Positions 40,019-50,660 of a DNA stretch of 64,000 nucleotides are shown here, piece after piece (position 1 is the stretch's first letter; every line of letters starts with the position of its first letter). Source of the DNA: Taenia hydatigena. Lineage: Eukaryota > Platyhelminthes > Cestoda > Cyclophyllidea > Taeniidae. The notes beneath the pieces are model-generated. The model saw only the letters and a list, made by a program, of their open reading frames with translations. It was not told the DNA's origin and did not search any database. Both the position numbers and the translations under genes were made by a program. The stretch lies in NCBI GenBank assembly GCA_036345935.2, contig JADWOT020000003.1:23805432-23869431 (forward strand). Reading direction: 5' to 3'.

Positions 40019-41932
40019 CTATTCGCAGGGCGAATTTGCACGGCATGTCTTCAAACAAACCGCCAGCTTTGGGTAAAAGATCTCGGTGAGGAAGAGCAGA
40101 AGTTGTTTCAGGTTTCCTATCTCTCTTGACTCCAACTGAGCCTCTTCAGCCAAACTTCTTCCAACCTCTTCTTCCACATTCGACTCGCACGCTGTCTTGG
40201 ATGCACACATTTTTAGGCACTGCGCCAGCTTTGGGTAAAAGATCTCGGTGAGGAAGAGCAGAAGTTGTTTCAGGTTTCCTATCTCTCTTGACTCCAACTG
40301 AGCCTCTTCAGCCAAACTTCTTCCAACCTCTTCTTCCACATTCGACTCGCACACTGTCTTGGATGCACACAGTTTTAGGCACTGCGCCAGCTTTGGGTAA
40401 AAGATCTCGGTGAGGAAGAGCAGAAGTTGTTTCAGGTTTCCTATCTCTCTTGACTCCAACTGAGCCTCTTCAGCCAAACTTCTTCCAACCTCTTCTTCCA
40501 CATTCGACTCGCACGCTGTCTTGGATGCACACATTTTTAGGCACTGCGCCAGCTTTGGGTAAAAGATCTCGGTGAGGAAGAGCAGAAGTTGTTTCAGGTT
40601 TCCTATCTCACTTGACTCCAACTGAGCCTCTTCAGCCAAACTTCTTCCAACCTCTTCTTCATTCGACTCGCACGCTGTCTTGGATGCACACATTTTTAGG
40701 CACTGCGCCAGCTTTGGGTAAAAGATCTCGGTGAGGAAGAGCAGAAGTTGTTTCAGGTTTCCTATCTCTCTTGACTCCAACTGAGCCTCTTCAGCCAAAC
40801 TTCTTCCAACCTCTTCTTCCACATTCGACTCGCACACTGTCTTGGATGCACACAGTTTTAGGCACTGCGCCAGCTTTGGGTAAAAGATCTCGGTGAGGAA
40901 GAGCAGAAGTTGTTTCAGGTTTCCTATCTCTCTTGACTCCAACTGAGCCTCTTCAGCCAAACTTCTTCCAACCTCTTCTTCCACATTCGACTCGCACGCT
41001 GTCTTGGATGCACACATTTTTAGGCACTGCGCCAGCTTTGGGTAAAAGATCTCGGTGAGGAAGAGCAGAAGTTGTTTCAGGTTTCCTATCTCTCTTGACT
41101 CCAACTGAGCCTCTTCAGCCAAACTTCTTCCAACCTCTTCTTCCACATTCGACTCGCACGCTGTCTTGGATGCACACATTTTTAGGCACTGCGCCAGCTT
41201 TGGGTAAAAGATCTCGGTGAGGAAGAGCAGAAGTTGTTTCAGGTTTCCTATCTCTCTTGACTCCAACTGAGCCTCTTCAGCCAAACTTCTTCCAACTTCT
41301 TCTTCCACATTCGACTCGCACGCTGTCTTGGATGCACACAGTTTTAGGCACTGCGCCAGCTTTGGGTAAAAGATCTCGGTGAGGAAGAGCAGAAGTTGTT
41401 TCAGGTTTCCTATCTCTCTTGACTCCAACTGAGCCTCTTCAGCCAAACTTCTTCCAACCTCTTCTTCCACATTCGACTCGCACGCTGTCTTGGATGCACA
41501 CATTTTTAGGCACTGCGCCAGCTTTGGGTAAAAGATCTCGGTGAGGAAGAGCAGAAGTTGTTTCAGGTTTCCTATCTCACTTGACTCCAACTGAGCCTCT
41601 TCAGCCAAACTTCTTCCAACCTCTTCTTCCACATTCGACTCGCACGCTGTCTTAGATGCACTTGTCTTCAAACATTGAACTAAATTTAAATCAAGTGACT
41701 CAATGAAAAATGGTAAAAGCCACTTAAACACTTTTACTTTGATACCTGTATGTACACCTGTTCCCAATCGTTCGACTCCAGTGTTAATAATCGTATCAGC
41801 TTGGTGAAGTTGCCATTCACAGTACATCAGATTAATTAAACTATTAAACAAATTTTTTAACATTTGTCTGTTGTTCAAGAAAATCTTGTGACAATCTGGA
41901 CCATCGCATTGATTGCAATTCCCTCCATCCAT
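40019..41932 (-). CDS. Family member B: Cys/Leu/Glu-rich protein with ~54-residue tandem repeats
   Basis: Starts MDGGNCNQCDGPDCHK and has a divergent N-terminal part of about 95 residues. A first imperfect unit follows, then ten near-identical units of 54 residues (162 bp), the last truncated and divergent; total 637 aa. A unit reads GNLKQLLLFLTEIFYPKLAQ, then a CLK(M/L)CASKT(A/V)CES block and a linker such as GRSLAEEAQLES. Units differ at only a few positions, and one lacks a codon (CESNEEEV), so recent amplification and homogenisation are likely. The Met/Leu position shows a period of three units. The in-frame GTG upstream at 41983 is not needed; the ATG at 41932 lines up with those of A, C and D. 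Function unknown; no signal peptide or membrane segment is seen. Confidence 0.78.
   Translation of the reverse strand: MDGGNCNQCDGPDCHKIFLNNRQMLKNLFNSLINLMYCEWQLHQADTIINTGVERLGTGVHTGIKVKVFKWLLPFFIESLDLNLVQCLKTSASKTACESNVEEEVGRSLAEEAQLESSEIGNLKQLLLFLTEIFYPKLAQCLKMCASKTACESNVEEEVGRSLAEEAQLESREIGNLKQLLLFLTEIFYPKLAQCLKLCASKTACESNVEEEVGRSLAEEAQLESREIGNLKQLLLFLTEIFYPKLAQCLKMCASKTACESNVEEEVGRSLAEEAQLESREIGNLKQLLLFLTEIFYPKLAQCLKMCASKTACESNVEEEVGRSLAEEAQLESREIGNLKQLLLFLTEIFYPKLAQCLKLCASKTVCESNVEEEVGRSLAEEAQLESREIGNLKQLLLFLTEIFYPKLAQCLKMCASKTACESNEEEVGRSLAEEAQLESSEIGNLKQLLLFLTEIFYPKLAQCLKMCASKTACESNVEEEVGRSLAEEAQLESREIGNLKQLLLFLTEIFYPKLAQCLKLCASKTVCESNVEEEVGRSLAEEAQLESREIGNLKQLLLFLTEIFYPKLAQCLKMCASKTACESNVEEEVGRSLAEEAQLESREIGNLKQLLLFLTEIFYPKLAVCLKTCRANSPCE
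40045..41660 (-). repeat. 162-bp tandem repeat array in member B
   Basis: Ten copies of a 162-bp unit (one is 159 bp), recognisable by the recurring AGAAGTTGTTTCAGG word at about 40092, 40260, 40420, 40584, 40744, 40906, 41069, 41231, 41393 and 41555. Near-identity makes assembly collapse or expansion possible, so the copy number is tentative. Confidence 0.9.
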
Positions 41933-41985
41933 GACAGTAAATGTTGTGGTGGAGATTGTTTTTTGTTTTCCTATGTTTTGCACAA

Positions 41986-42059
41986 TCCTTTTATGCTAAT
42001 TCAAACTCACCTGATCCTCATTTATGATGGCATTGGATACGTACTATGTCTTTCACGTG
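41986..42059 (-). promoter_or_regulatory. Promoter block of member B
   Basis: CACGTG at 42054-42059 lies 127 nt before the ATG, and a CATAAAAGG TATA-like element is at 41986-41994, about 60 nt before it. The words between them are shared with A, C and D, but small indels break any common reading frame, so it is regulatory and not coding. Confidence 0.6.
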
Positions 42060-42438
42060 ACAGAATTTGCTATAGATTAAAGGCATCATAATATCGCACA
42101 AAACATACGCCACGAAAATTCAAGCCACTTAAGTGTGCCAAAGCAGGTGCAATCAGCAGGGAGGCAAGTAAGTGTGGCGCGTCTGCGTCTCTCCCCTCCA
42201 CTTCCGACTTTGTGCCCTTAGTACGAGAGGAGGGTGCAGTCTGCAAAGGCAATTCCAACTCGAACTTAACTTATTTTTTTGTGCAGGTGATGAGCACTTT
42301 GGAACATGAAAAATCAATTCCTTGCATGTGTCTCACTCAATCTCCGCACTTGCATTCCAGTGCCCTCCCTCATGCCCTAACTAACCAACGACACCTGACG
42401 AGACTTCAAGATTGAACATGCCAATTAACTGGTTTTCT

Positions 42439-42960
42439 GATACGTTTCGCAATACATGGTGGCGGGAATGTGGTGTGGCTGAGGGTACAAAGGAGCACTC
42501 GGCTCCGAGGTAGCAGCAAGTTATGCCGAATTGTCATGCAGTTATCCGCGCACCAATTGGAGGAGCTCGAGTGGTTTGAAGGTAAGTTTCAACATAGGAC
42601 AATGCGTCGCTAAAATGCTTCACGATGTGATTATCCAACCTCCAAGAACGTAATTTCATGTGAATGTGTGCAGAGCAAGGCAAACAATATCGGTCTGTTG
42701 CCTTCTTGAGCAAATATGTGGTGGTGAGCGCTCCAGGTTCGCAATTCCATTTGTCCTCGTTCTTTGTCCTACTAACTTGGATTTGTGCAACACATACACC
42801 ATTCCCATTGTAGATGCTATCGTGCAAGTTGTTATCCGTTTCCGTTTAGTCGAAGGCTTGAGAAAGGGTAAGGGTAATATCTACAATCCAATCAAACCGT
42901 CGATGAGGCTCAGTCTAAAGGGACTTGTTGACAGCGGTTCCTTAGGTGGCCGTGTCTCGA
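42439..42960 (+). pseudogene. Decayed copy of the G-patch gene (exon 1, intron, exon 2)
   Basis: Exon-1-like piece 42536-42581 (MQLSAHQLEELEWFEG) ends in GTAAGT with one base left over, exactly the phase of the real gene's exon 1. After a TTTAG acceptor at 42849, VEGLRKGKGNIYNPIKPSM parallels the real GDGLGKNKDGISKPIKASM. The key glycines are partly lost and the frame then drifts without a C-terminal half. It lies head-to-head with member B, as the intact G-patch gene does with member D. Confidence 0.75.
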
Positions 42961-45574
42961 GCTTCGACTCGTGCGGGCAATTGAGACAATTTCAGCAGTT
43001 TTTTTATCTTGCTGAAAGTCAAGTCTAGATGCAGTTAAGAATTTTCAAGTGAATGAACGTTTGGATTTGTCAAACTAAATAGTTGGCACGCATCGCTATT
43101 CACGTTTGACTAATTCACAACATTAATCTCGAGGTGTCATGCCTCCAAAACGAGAAAATTGCGGAAGCGCGAAGTCCATAGCGACGTGGTTGTTAGTGGC
43201 AAAAGTAAAGCAAATGATGGTGGTTGTAGTGGTGATGGAAAAAGATAAGTCGAGTGAACCATAAACTCCGCACTTAGTTCTCAGCCACACATGCTGTCCA
43301 GAGATTAAAGAAGATGGAATAGCAGACCCTGGCGAAAGAATGTGGTTAGGGTTGCGTACAATCATGCCGATGGATGCGTAGCCTCGTTTGGCACCCTCTG
43401 TTCTCGATTACGAGACGAACCAACTGGCAGGTGGCACACAACTTCGAGACTGACATGCCGATAGCATGCAACGATGCTTAACACGGGCGAGTAGGCAGTT
43501 TTAAGCACGCAGGAGAAGAAGTCCATAGAGTCTAGGCAGGGGAATGGTAGATGGCATGAGCGACAACGATCCGCTTCGTGCACCATCAATTACTTGGTCG
43601 TCACTTCTCACACACTGCAATTGTGATGGAGCTTAGCTTTTGCACCGCAACGTGCGTCAAGCCAACAGGGATATCGCTGGACATTCAAAAGTATCCCTTC
43701 ACTGCGCCACGCTTCAATGGTGCGCACCGTTTCCGTTCCAGAGGATTAAATCGCATTTTACTCTCCTGAGGACAAAACATTTAGAGAGGTGGAGTTCGCA
43801 AGCTCCTGTCGCAGTGAGATAGGCAAGTTTATCAAAGGAAAAGACTACTTTAATACACGAATCATCTCCGCATGCTCACTTCACTTAAGACGCGCTAACC
43901 ACTTCCATCATTCTGCATCTCAACAGAATTCGTACATATGATCTTTGTCGATTGGCGTGGGTTGGCGATTTCCCCATTGATAAGGCCATGGTATGAAATG
44001 CTTTCCATTAGCGCAAGCACAGATATGGATCTGCTTTAGAGCATATCTGTTGCCCTTTGGAAATGACTGTTAGAAAGCGATAGCTATTCGCCTTACATTG
44101 AGCAACGACGAACTGAGGTAGCTTGACTCTCCATCAGGACACATTGCGAGGCCCTTTCGTAGGAAACGCATCCATTCTTAGGCTACACCACACATTTTCA
44201 ATATGACAGCTGCTTACCAATAGCAACCGTTCTTAACAAGACGGGTTCCGGTTCCATACTGTCCACTTCGCTTCCCTCTCACGCCTTCCCTACGGCCAGC
44301 TTTCGGGTTTCGGCTGGTCCATTTGGGAGTTGGCAAAACGCCCTACTAAACACAAGTGTATCGGCTCCATCGATGTGGAGGCTTCGAGCTATCCGGGATG
44401 CTGCACTGCAAAACGCGATGAATTGTGGACATTCCTATGAGTTCGCCATGAACCCTAATGATGCATAAAGTGAGAGAGGCACATCCCTTGAAGGACACCA
44501 CCCTGTTGACTAGATTGAGTTAATTGCAGTTGCAGCACGAATGTTCAACCTCCATTTATTGCTCAAATGTACTGCGAACAAGCAAAGTGGGAAGTTGCTT
44601 TTGTGCAGAGAGCTGATCGTATGTGTGTGCAAGCACGGTCGTCCATGCTTCCATTGGGGTAGTTATGGAGGGGTTGTGCATGCAACAGCTGCGACTGCTT
44701 TAGTCGAATCGGCATCTGTGCTTCTACGATCTGTAAATGCCACCGAGATCGGAGTGGATATGCTGCATGTCAATATGACGATGGTGTAAGCAGAAGATTG
44801 TAGAGAAGTGAAATGCTGTGGTGGTGCTAGAAAGAACGGAATGGAGTGGCCAAGGCAACTTAACATTGGGTTGTCGGTCAGTCAGTCAGCCAAATGAATC
44901 TCCTAATGTCTGTGCGATATTTGCCACCGATTACCTCGAATGCAAGAATGCATGCCTAAGGGAAGGGTCAATGGCGACAAATGCTGCGACAGCAGAGAAC
45001 GATTTTCAAGCCTCAACAGCGCGGGTTTTTGAGTCATTAGAACGAACTCGTTTTAGTGTTGCAAACACAGCACTCATGAAGGCAGAAAACGCTCCAACCT
45101 TGCTCAGTGATGCCATCGTCGACCCTGTGACACAGAAACTGCGCTTTGAATCACGAGGAGATCATCAGGATGGAGGAGCAGAGATAAGCTCCAAAATCAT
45201 GAAGTCGTCTTGCCACTTCTACGGGTCACAGTTATGTGCCTGGTGTCATCCACCGAAATGGTGGCTACCTTCGAGTGTCACTTTCGCCGGCACATCCCAC
45301 AGTCAAGCAATGAATCACCCACTCCATCTGCACCTCTCAGCCCAGTAATAATTTGTGCAAAGCCGTAATTAAGAGTATGCAACTTCCAAGATAAGGCGCA
45401 TAGAGCCACAAAACGAGGTTTTGCAATTCTTGCTAAACGAACTTCAACCAATGCTCATCAGGCACAAATCGCAGCTGATTGAGCACCCGAGGGAGGCAGT
45501 ACAAAGTAGCCTTTTGCTTTGTTAATTACGGACAAACAGAAAGAGGCACATCAATAGTCAGTCGCTAATGCAGT
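42961..45574. other. Region with scattered coding-like remnants
   Basis: No complete gene. An ATG frame at 44541-44789 (82 codons) and a frame at 44818-45348 (176 codons, first internal ATG near 44970, with NTALMKAENAPTLLSDAIV and CHFYGSQLCAWCHPPKWWL) look coding-like but are unrecognised. A stretch at 43640-43740 (CVKPTGISLDIQKYPFTAPR) also reads like exon sequence. These may be exons of the same decayed gene whose fragment is repeated four times. Confidence 0.35.
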
Positions 45575-46798
45575 TGGCGAAGAAAGAGGCCAAGTGAAAT
45601 GCTGCACTGAGTAGTCCGATGTGTTGGACGAAATCACAAAATTCACGAATTGGCGTGAGAGAAGAATAAAGAGGCGAATGAGCAATACACCAGAACGCGT
45701 TCATTGCCCCATGGCGAATGAGAAGCAGCCTTTACTACTTTCCGTCAGTATGCATCCAACCGATTCACCCAACAATTCAATCCTCCCAAGCACAACTGGT
45801 TGGCTGTGCAGTTAAGTAAGTGTTAAGTGAAGCATGGTATCTCAAGAGAGACGCATCTGAGCCATCGGCGTCAACTGGATGCGAAACGTTGATGATGGAG
45901 GTGGTCAAAGTGATGATGCGAGAGGTGCTAACAAACAGTCACTCCTTCAGTCGCAACATCAACGCAGTGGCGTCAGTAAGATGTGGACGCTAGCCGGAAT
46001 ATACTCGCGATAGGAGGCGTGTCCTGCCCCACTGACTCGACACATCCGCTCACATGCCCACCATTCTCACACAAGTGGCCCTGATGGAGAGGCCGATGAT
46101 CGTGATTCCCCTACGCATGTCACCCATCGAAAGTTGAATGAGGAGGACCGTGGTGGTAAGTGGGATTCGCAGTCACACTCACGCAGACCCCGACAGTCCT
46201 GTCTTCAATGCCAAGTGGTGTGAGCTACTGTGGATTCGTTCCACGTGGAGCACCAAAACGAAGGACGCATGCAATTCAACTAACCAAGAACAATGATTGC
46301 AGCGTGTTGGGAGCATTTAGGCAGTGCTTTTACTTCATTGAAACCAACTTCCTCATTGAGAACTCGCTTCCACCACTACTACAGTATCCTTCTTGACTCT
46401 CATTTGCGAGCCGAGAATCCACTGCACGAATGTGTGGTGGACTACGCGGACTCACGCTCAAGTCTGCGCCTACTCTACTTCGACCTCTTACCACCACAAG
46501 GGGAGCGCACCGCACCACAATGGTGGCAGCAAGAGGCCAATTCGATGCAGTAGTACAACTATCGCAGTGACTGCCACTGGATGCTGCACTCTGGTGTGAT
46601 GTGACAGCAGTAATGACATTGGAGGCTGATGGGCGAAAATGCGCGACCTCCAACAGAAGGATCACGAATGACGTACGCCACGACATTTACCCAACCACGT
46701 GGTCCGCATACCTGGCATTAGCAACGGAGCCAGAGTACACTTGAAGCGGCGCCTTATTGAAGACGCCAGTTATGTGAGTAAGCCAAACTCCCTCTCGC
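45575..46798 (+). repeat. 1.2-kb direct repeat, copy 2 (contains gene fragment copy 3 of 4)
   Basis: Direct-repeat partner of 38498-39712. From 45807 it is also the outer part of the left palindrome arm. It lacks one G near 46731 that the other three copies have, which shortens the last open frame. Confidence 0.75.
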
Positions 46799-47166
46799 AC
46801 CCTACTAGCTGATTACCATCCAGATGGACGGAAGGCTGGCCAACACTGTCGAGAAAGCAAAGTGGCAAGGTGGATAGGGTGGAAACATTGGACACTGGAA
46901 AGAGTTGTAAATTATGTCATTTATTATATGGCTCTGCTATACTAGGAAATTAGTCGTAAAATGGCCATTGGCATAAGAAATAATCTAGTTGAAGAGTGTT
47001 GAAGAGCCTGCTACGGTGTCCAAGCGGTGGAAGTAAGTACGGTAGGCCAGTTTGGGTAAAGCATCCTAAAGAAGTGAAGAAGCTGCTTCAACTCCTGAAT
47101 TTCACGGGACTGCAATCCGGCTTCCCCAATTAAGCTTCTTTCAACGGCCTCCTGCGCCTTCGACTC

Positions 47167-47508
47167 TCACGAACACGTCCTAGAGGAGCAGGTCTGATTA
47201 CAACACGAATACGTCTTAGCGGGGCAGGTTTGGCCACAACACGAACACCTCCGATAGCCCACTTTAAGTAGGTAGAAGAGAAGCTGCATCAGCTTTTGCA
47301 AATCGCTTTGTGCCAGTACATTTTCTTCAATCACAGCTCCTTCCAATCCTTCCAATTCGCTGCCAACCACCAAATTATCGTTGTTGCATTGCCCTCTGTT
47401 GTACAACCACTTCAGCAAATAAATGATCAATTTTGTTATATCATCCCTGCTCCACTGATATGTGCTGCACGCATTGCCTGAGCATGTGCTGCAACTTCCT
47501 CCTTCCAT
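47167..47508 (-). CDS. Family member C, truncated by an in-frame stop
   Basis: Starts MEGGSCSTCSGNACS, lined up with MDGGNCNQC in B by sequence and by promoter spacing. It encodes 113 aa: a Cys-rich head, one helix unit (LQKLMQLLFYLLKVGYRRC) and a Cys-rich end (CCGQTCPAKTYSCCNQTC). The stop is TGA. Directly behind it the same frame stays open for 51 more codons and encodes another family unit (ESKAQEAVERSL, LKQLLHFFRMLYPNWP), so the stop is a nonsense change in a formerly longer gene unless it is read through. An upstream in-frame extension to 47724 crosses the promoter block and is not used. Confidence 0.6.
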   Translation of the reverse strand: MEGGSCSTCSGNACSTYQWSRDDITKLIIYLLKWLYNRGQCNNDNLVVGSELEGLEGAVIEENVLAQSDLQKLMQLLFYLLKVGYRRCSCCGQTCPAKTYSCCNQTCSSRTCS

Positions 47509-47560
47509 GAGTGCAGATGTTGCGGTGGAGATTGTCTGTTGCTCTCCGATGTTTCGCACA

Positions 47561-47635
47561 ATCCTTTTATACTGCTTCGCACTCACCTGATTCTCATTCA
47601 TGATGGCACATGGTCGTACTTTATTCGTCCATGTG
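47561..47635 (-). promoter_or_regulatory. Promoter block of member C
   Basis: TATAAAAGGAT (47561-47571) ends about 53 nt before the ATG, and CACATG (47630-47635) lies 127 nt before it. The intervening words are shared with A, B and D. This is the best-formed TATA box among the members. Confidence 0.65.
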
Positions 47636-47707
47636 ATTGCCCTTGTCATTACGTTCAGGTGTTCTCGCACCTCCTCTTTTTCGGTCTCTGAGGAGAAGAG
47701 GAGGTTT

Positions 47708-48012
47708 GCTGATACGTTTCGCAATACATGGTGGCGGGAATGTGGTGTGGCTGAGGGTACAAAGGAGCACTCGGCTCCGAGGTAGCAGCAAGTTATGCCG
47801 AATTGTCATGCAGTTATCCGCGCACCAATTGGAGGAGCTCGAGTGGTTTGAAGGTAAGTTTCAACATAGGACAATGCGTCGCTAAAATGCTTCACGATGT
47901 GATTATCCAACCTCCAATAACGTAATTTCATGTGAATGTGTGCAGAGCAAGGCAAACAATATCGGTCTGTTGCCTTCTTGAGCAAATATGTGGTGGTGAG
48001 CGCTCCAGGGTT
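47708..48012 (+). pseudogene. G-patch exon-1 fragment, left-arm copy
   Basis: Exon-1-like piece 47808-47853 followed by GTAAGT and intron sequence homologous to the real G-patch gene's first intron. It ends at about 48012, where the ARMC4/prefoldin chimera region begins. No exon 2 follows. Confidence 0.65.
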
Positions 48013-48199
48013 GCGTTTCTAGTTTTCTTGCTTTCGTTAAATCCACCATCACACTTTTGTTTCAGCAGTGCTAGTATTGCTTACATGTTGTTAAGTTTTA
48101 CGGAATAAAGTGTTTCCTAATATTCTCGAGTCTTCCTCCGTGTTTCCATCTTTGCTTCTCCTGTCTTTGTCCTATTATCACATCTAGCATTAATATTAA

Positions 48200-48558
48200 T
48201 CGTTTCGCTGGCTCCGGAACAAAGGTCACCGCAACATGTTGTACGACGAACAGTCAACTCCTTGCTCCATAAAATTAAGGTCTACATCAATAATTGGGTC
48301 CTTTCAGAAGGAGTTTGAGGATACGATTTCCTGTACTCGGGGGGCTGCGAACAACTGCATTCGGCAGAAGCGTCTACAGGCTTACCAGCAGTTGATGGGT
48401 CAGCTGTTGGAAAATGAAAACGTGGAGAAGGATATGGAGGAGCTGACAGAGGATAATAAGGTCTTCAAACTCATAGGACCAGTTTTGGTGGAGCAGAGCC
48501 TGGAGGAAGCTCGAGACACCGTCAAAAGGCGCCTCGAGTTCATTCGGGATGAGATGTG
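48200..48558 (+). pseudogene. Chimeric pseudogene: ODAD2/ARMC4 5' sequence joined to prefoldin-6 exon 1
   Basis: 48200-48364 aligns with ODAD2 coding sequence at about 30921-31130 (GTCAACTCCTTGCT, GAGGATACGATTTCCTGT), with an internal deletion and a frame-breaking stop. From 48365 (CAGAAGCGTCTACAGG) it is prefoldin exon 1 from its residue ~22 to the donor. The prefoldin part stays open (LQAYQQLMGQLLENENVEKD) but has lost its proper start. An ATG at 48236 opens a 107-codon frame of unknown relevance. Confidence 0.75.
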
Positions 48559-49806
48559 AGTTGCATAATTGGACTTGGGTTCGGCGGAAAGACTTGCAGC
48601 ACGAGGTCCTGTTTTTGAGACCATTTTCACTCCACACCTCTCTTTTGTGAATTCCTTTAATTTAGTTTAGGCTTACTGAATTTCTTCAGTCCACTTGATC
48701 TACAGTCTCCTAGGTTGGAGTGGTTGTGGTTTTCACTCTGAATTCTGCTTTACCCAACCGTTCGCCTACTCGTGGTAGATTGTGCTGTGTAGCTCCAGAA
48801 TGTTCTACGTAACGGCTACGTTTCCCTACTTCTCTCATCCTCTCGATATTGCGGCCTTGGTTTTGTTTTCACAGTTGTTTTGGCAAAGTGCACTTAGTGA
48901 TAGCGGTGGGACGCGCTTGTGCGTAGTTTGAAACGGCTCTGAAGCTGAAGTAATTGCACTTTAACATATCTGCGGGTGTTGATGTTGAAGCTCGTGCATT
49001 TAAAATGCTTCGGGGGTATTTCATTTAAGTTACACTCAAAGAAATGGTCCATTGCCAAAAGTGGGCGAAACTATAGTACTTTCTAGTGATGTGGTCACTA
49101 AGGTGGGAATCGCGGTGCACAGCTCTGCAAGGGAGGTGTTAGTTTGCCCATGTAATAGAGTTGTAAGCTGGGAGTTGTAGTCGGACAATCACTGAGGACG
49201 TATCAAATTTCTGGAGTACTGGAGCTTTTGTCTCGAAGTGCACCATTACCGATATTTTCCATTATGACTGCAAACAATTCACCGCAACTCCCAACGCAAC
49301 TATGGAAACGAGCATTTGGCAACACCCGGAGTGCATCGTAGTTGAAGTTTGAATGAGGAAAATGATGACAACTTCAAACAGCTTAATTTTTGCCTCTGTT
49401 GGTGGTCTGATGATTGTTGGCTTGCGATTGTGCATTTGACTGAACTGAGCTTCACTCGGATGAAATTCGACCGTTCTTCAATTCAAATGCATGTAGTTTG
49501 ACAAGAGGGGAATATGCTGTTCATAACTGCCTATTTTTTACAGGAGCATGCTCTCTACATTTGTGATCTCTATTTGAATGCATGTTGGCTGCGTATTCAG
49601 TGTCCCTTCGGATTATTCAATTCCCTCTTCTCTTCCAATTAGAAGGATGGGAGAACTGATTTTCTCGACAGGCGTGCATTTTATGCCACTCCATGGTTAG
49701 CTGTGCAAAGATTTCCATGTGAACGGTGTGAGTTTTGAAACACCAAATGACCCATTAAAAGCACCAGCAACTGACCATATTGAGTAATAATGGTTCCACG
49801 AAGAAG
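48559..49806 (+). repeat. Copy of the prefoldin-6 intron
   Basis: Continuous near-identical match to 27816-29059. The part after 48817 forms most of the palindrome's loop. No second prefoldin exon follows, so the gene copy is not functional. Confidence 0.88.
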
Positions 49807-50032
49807 TAAGCAGGTGCACATCCACATACGTGGGACCTTCCTTCTTCGGGATTCTCAACACCGTCCCGATGGTAAGACCAAATGCCATTCTTGTTACAGC
49901 TCAATCCCCAATCACGGCAAGAATGCATTACTCCATTGCATCGACATGCTTTCGTTTACAATCTCCTAAGTGCATACTTAAACATTGGATAACGATTTAC
50001 AGTTTGGATTGAATGTGTATTCGGGTAAGCAG
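49807..50032 (+). repeat. Segment duplicated in the palindrome loop, copy 2
   Basis: Direct copy of about 35110-35335, placed between the prefoldin-intron copy and the right palindrome arm. Confidence 0.75.
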
Positions 50033-50301
50033 GCGTTTTTTCCAGCCGTTACGTAGAACATTCTGGAGCTACACAGCACAATCTACCACGAGTAGGCGAA
50101 CGGTCGGGTAAAGCAGAATGCAGAGTGAAAACCACAACCACTCCAACCTAGGAGACTGTAGATCAAGTGGACTGAAGAAATTCAGTAAGCCTAAACTAAA
50201 TTAAAGGAATTCACAAAAGAGAGGTGTGGAGTGAAAATGGTCTCAAAAACAGGACCTCGTGCTGCAAGTCTTTCCGCCGAACCCAAGTCCAATTATGCAA
50301 C

Positions 50302-50660
50302 TCACATCTCATCCCGAATGAACTCGAGGCGCCTTTTGACGGTGTCTCGAGCTTCCTCCAGGCTCTGCTCCACCAAAACTGGTCCTATGAGTTTGAAGAC
50401 CTTATTATCCTCTGTCAGCTCCTCCATATCCTTCTCCACGTTTTCATTTTCCAACAGCTGACCCATCAACTGCTGGTAAGCCTGTAGACGCTTCTGCCGA
50501 ATGCAGTTGTTCGCAGTCCCCCGAGTACAGGAAATCGTATCCTCAAACTCCTTCTGAAAGGACCCAATTATTGATGTAGACCTTAATTTTATGGAGCAAG
50601 GAGTTGACTGTTCGTCGTACAACATGTTGCGGTGACCTTTGTTCCGGAGCCAGCGAAACG
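50302..50660 (-). pseudogene. Chimeric ODAD2/prefoldin-6 pseudogene, right-arm copy
   Basis: Mirror copy of 48200-48558 with one or two base differences in the shared frame (for example Thr for Ala before ANNCIRQK). Confidence 0.75.

Larger units (their letters stand above)
45807..48817 (+). repeat. Left arm of the 3-kb palindrome
   Basis: The reverse complement of 50044-53055 matches this arm (3011 against 3012 bp) with only a handful of differences. Outward it contains the C locus, a G-patch exon-1 copy and the start of a prefoldin-6 copy. Confidence 0.92.

Noticed and set aside
40045..41660. CRISPR-like array
   Set aside because: The repeats are 162-bp coding units with no spacers in a eukaryotic gene.
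47509..47724. Upstream in-frame extension of member C (72 extra residues)
   Set aside because: It crosses the E-box/TATA block, and the corresponding region is not open in B or D, so it is promoter sequence.
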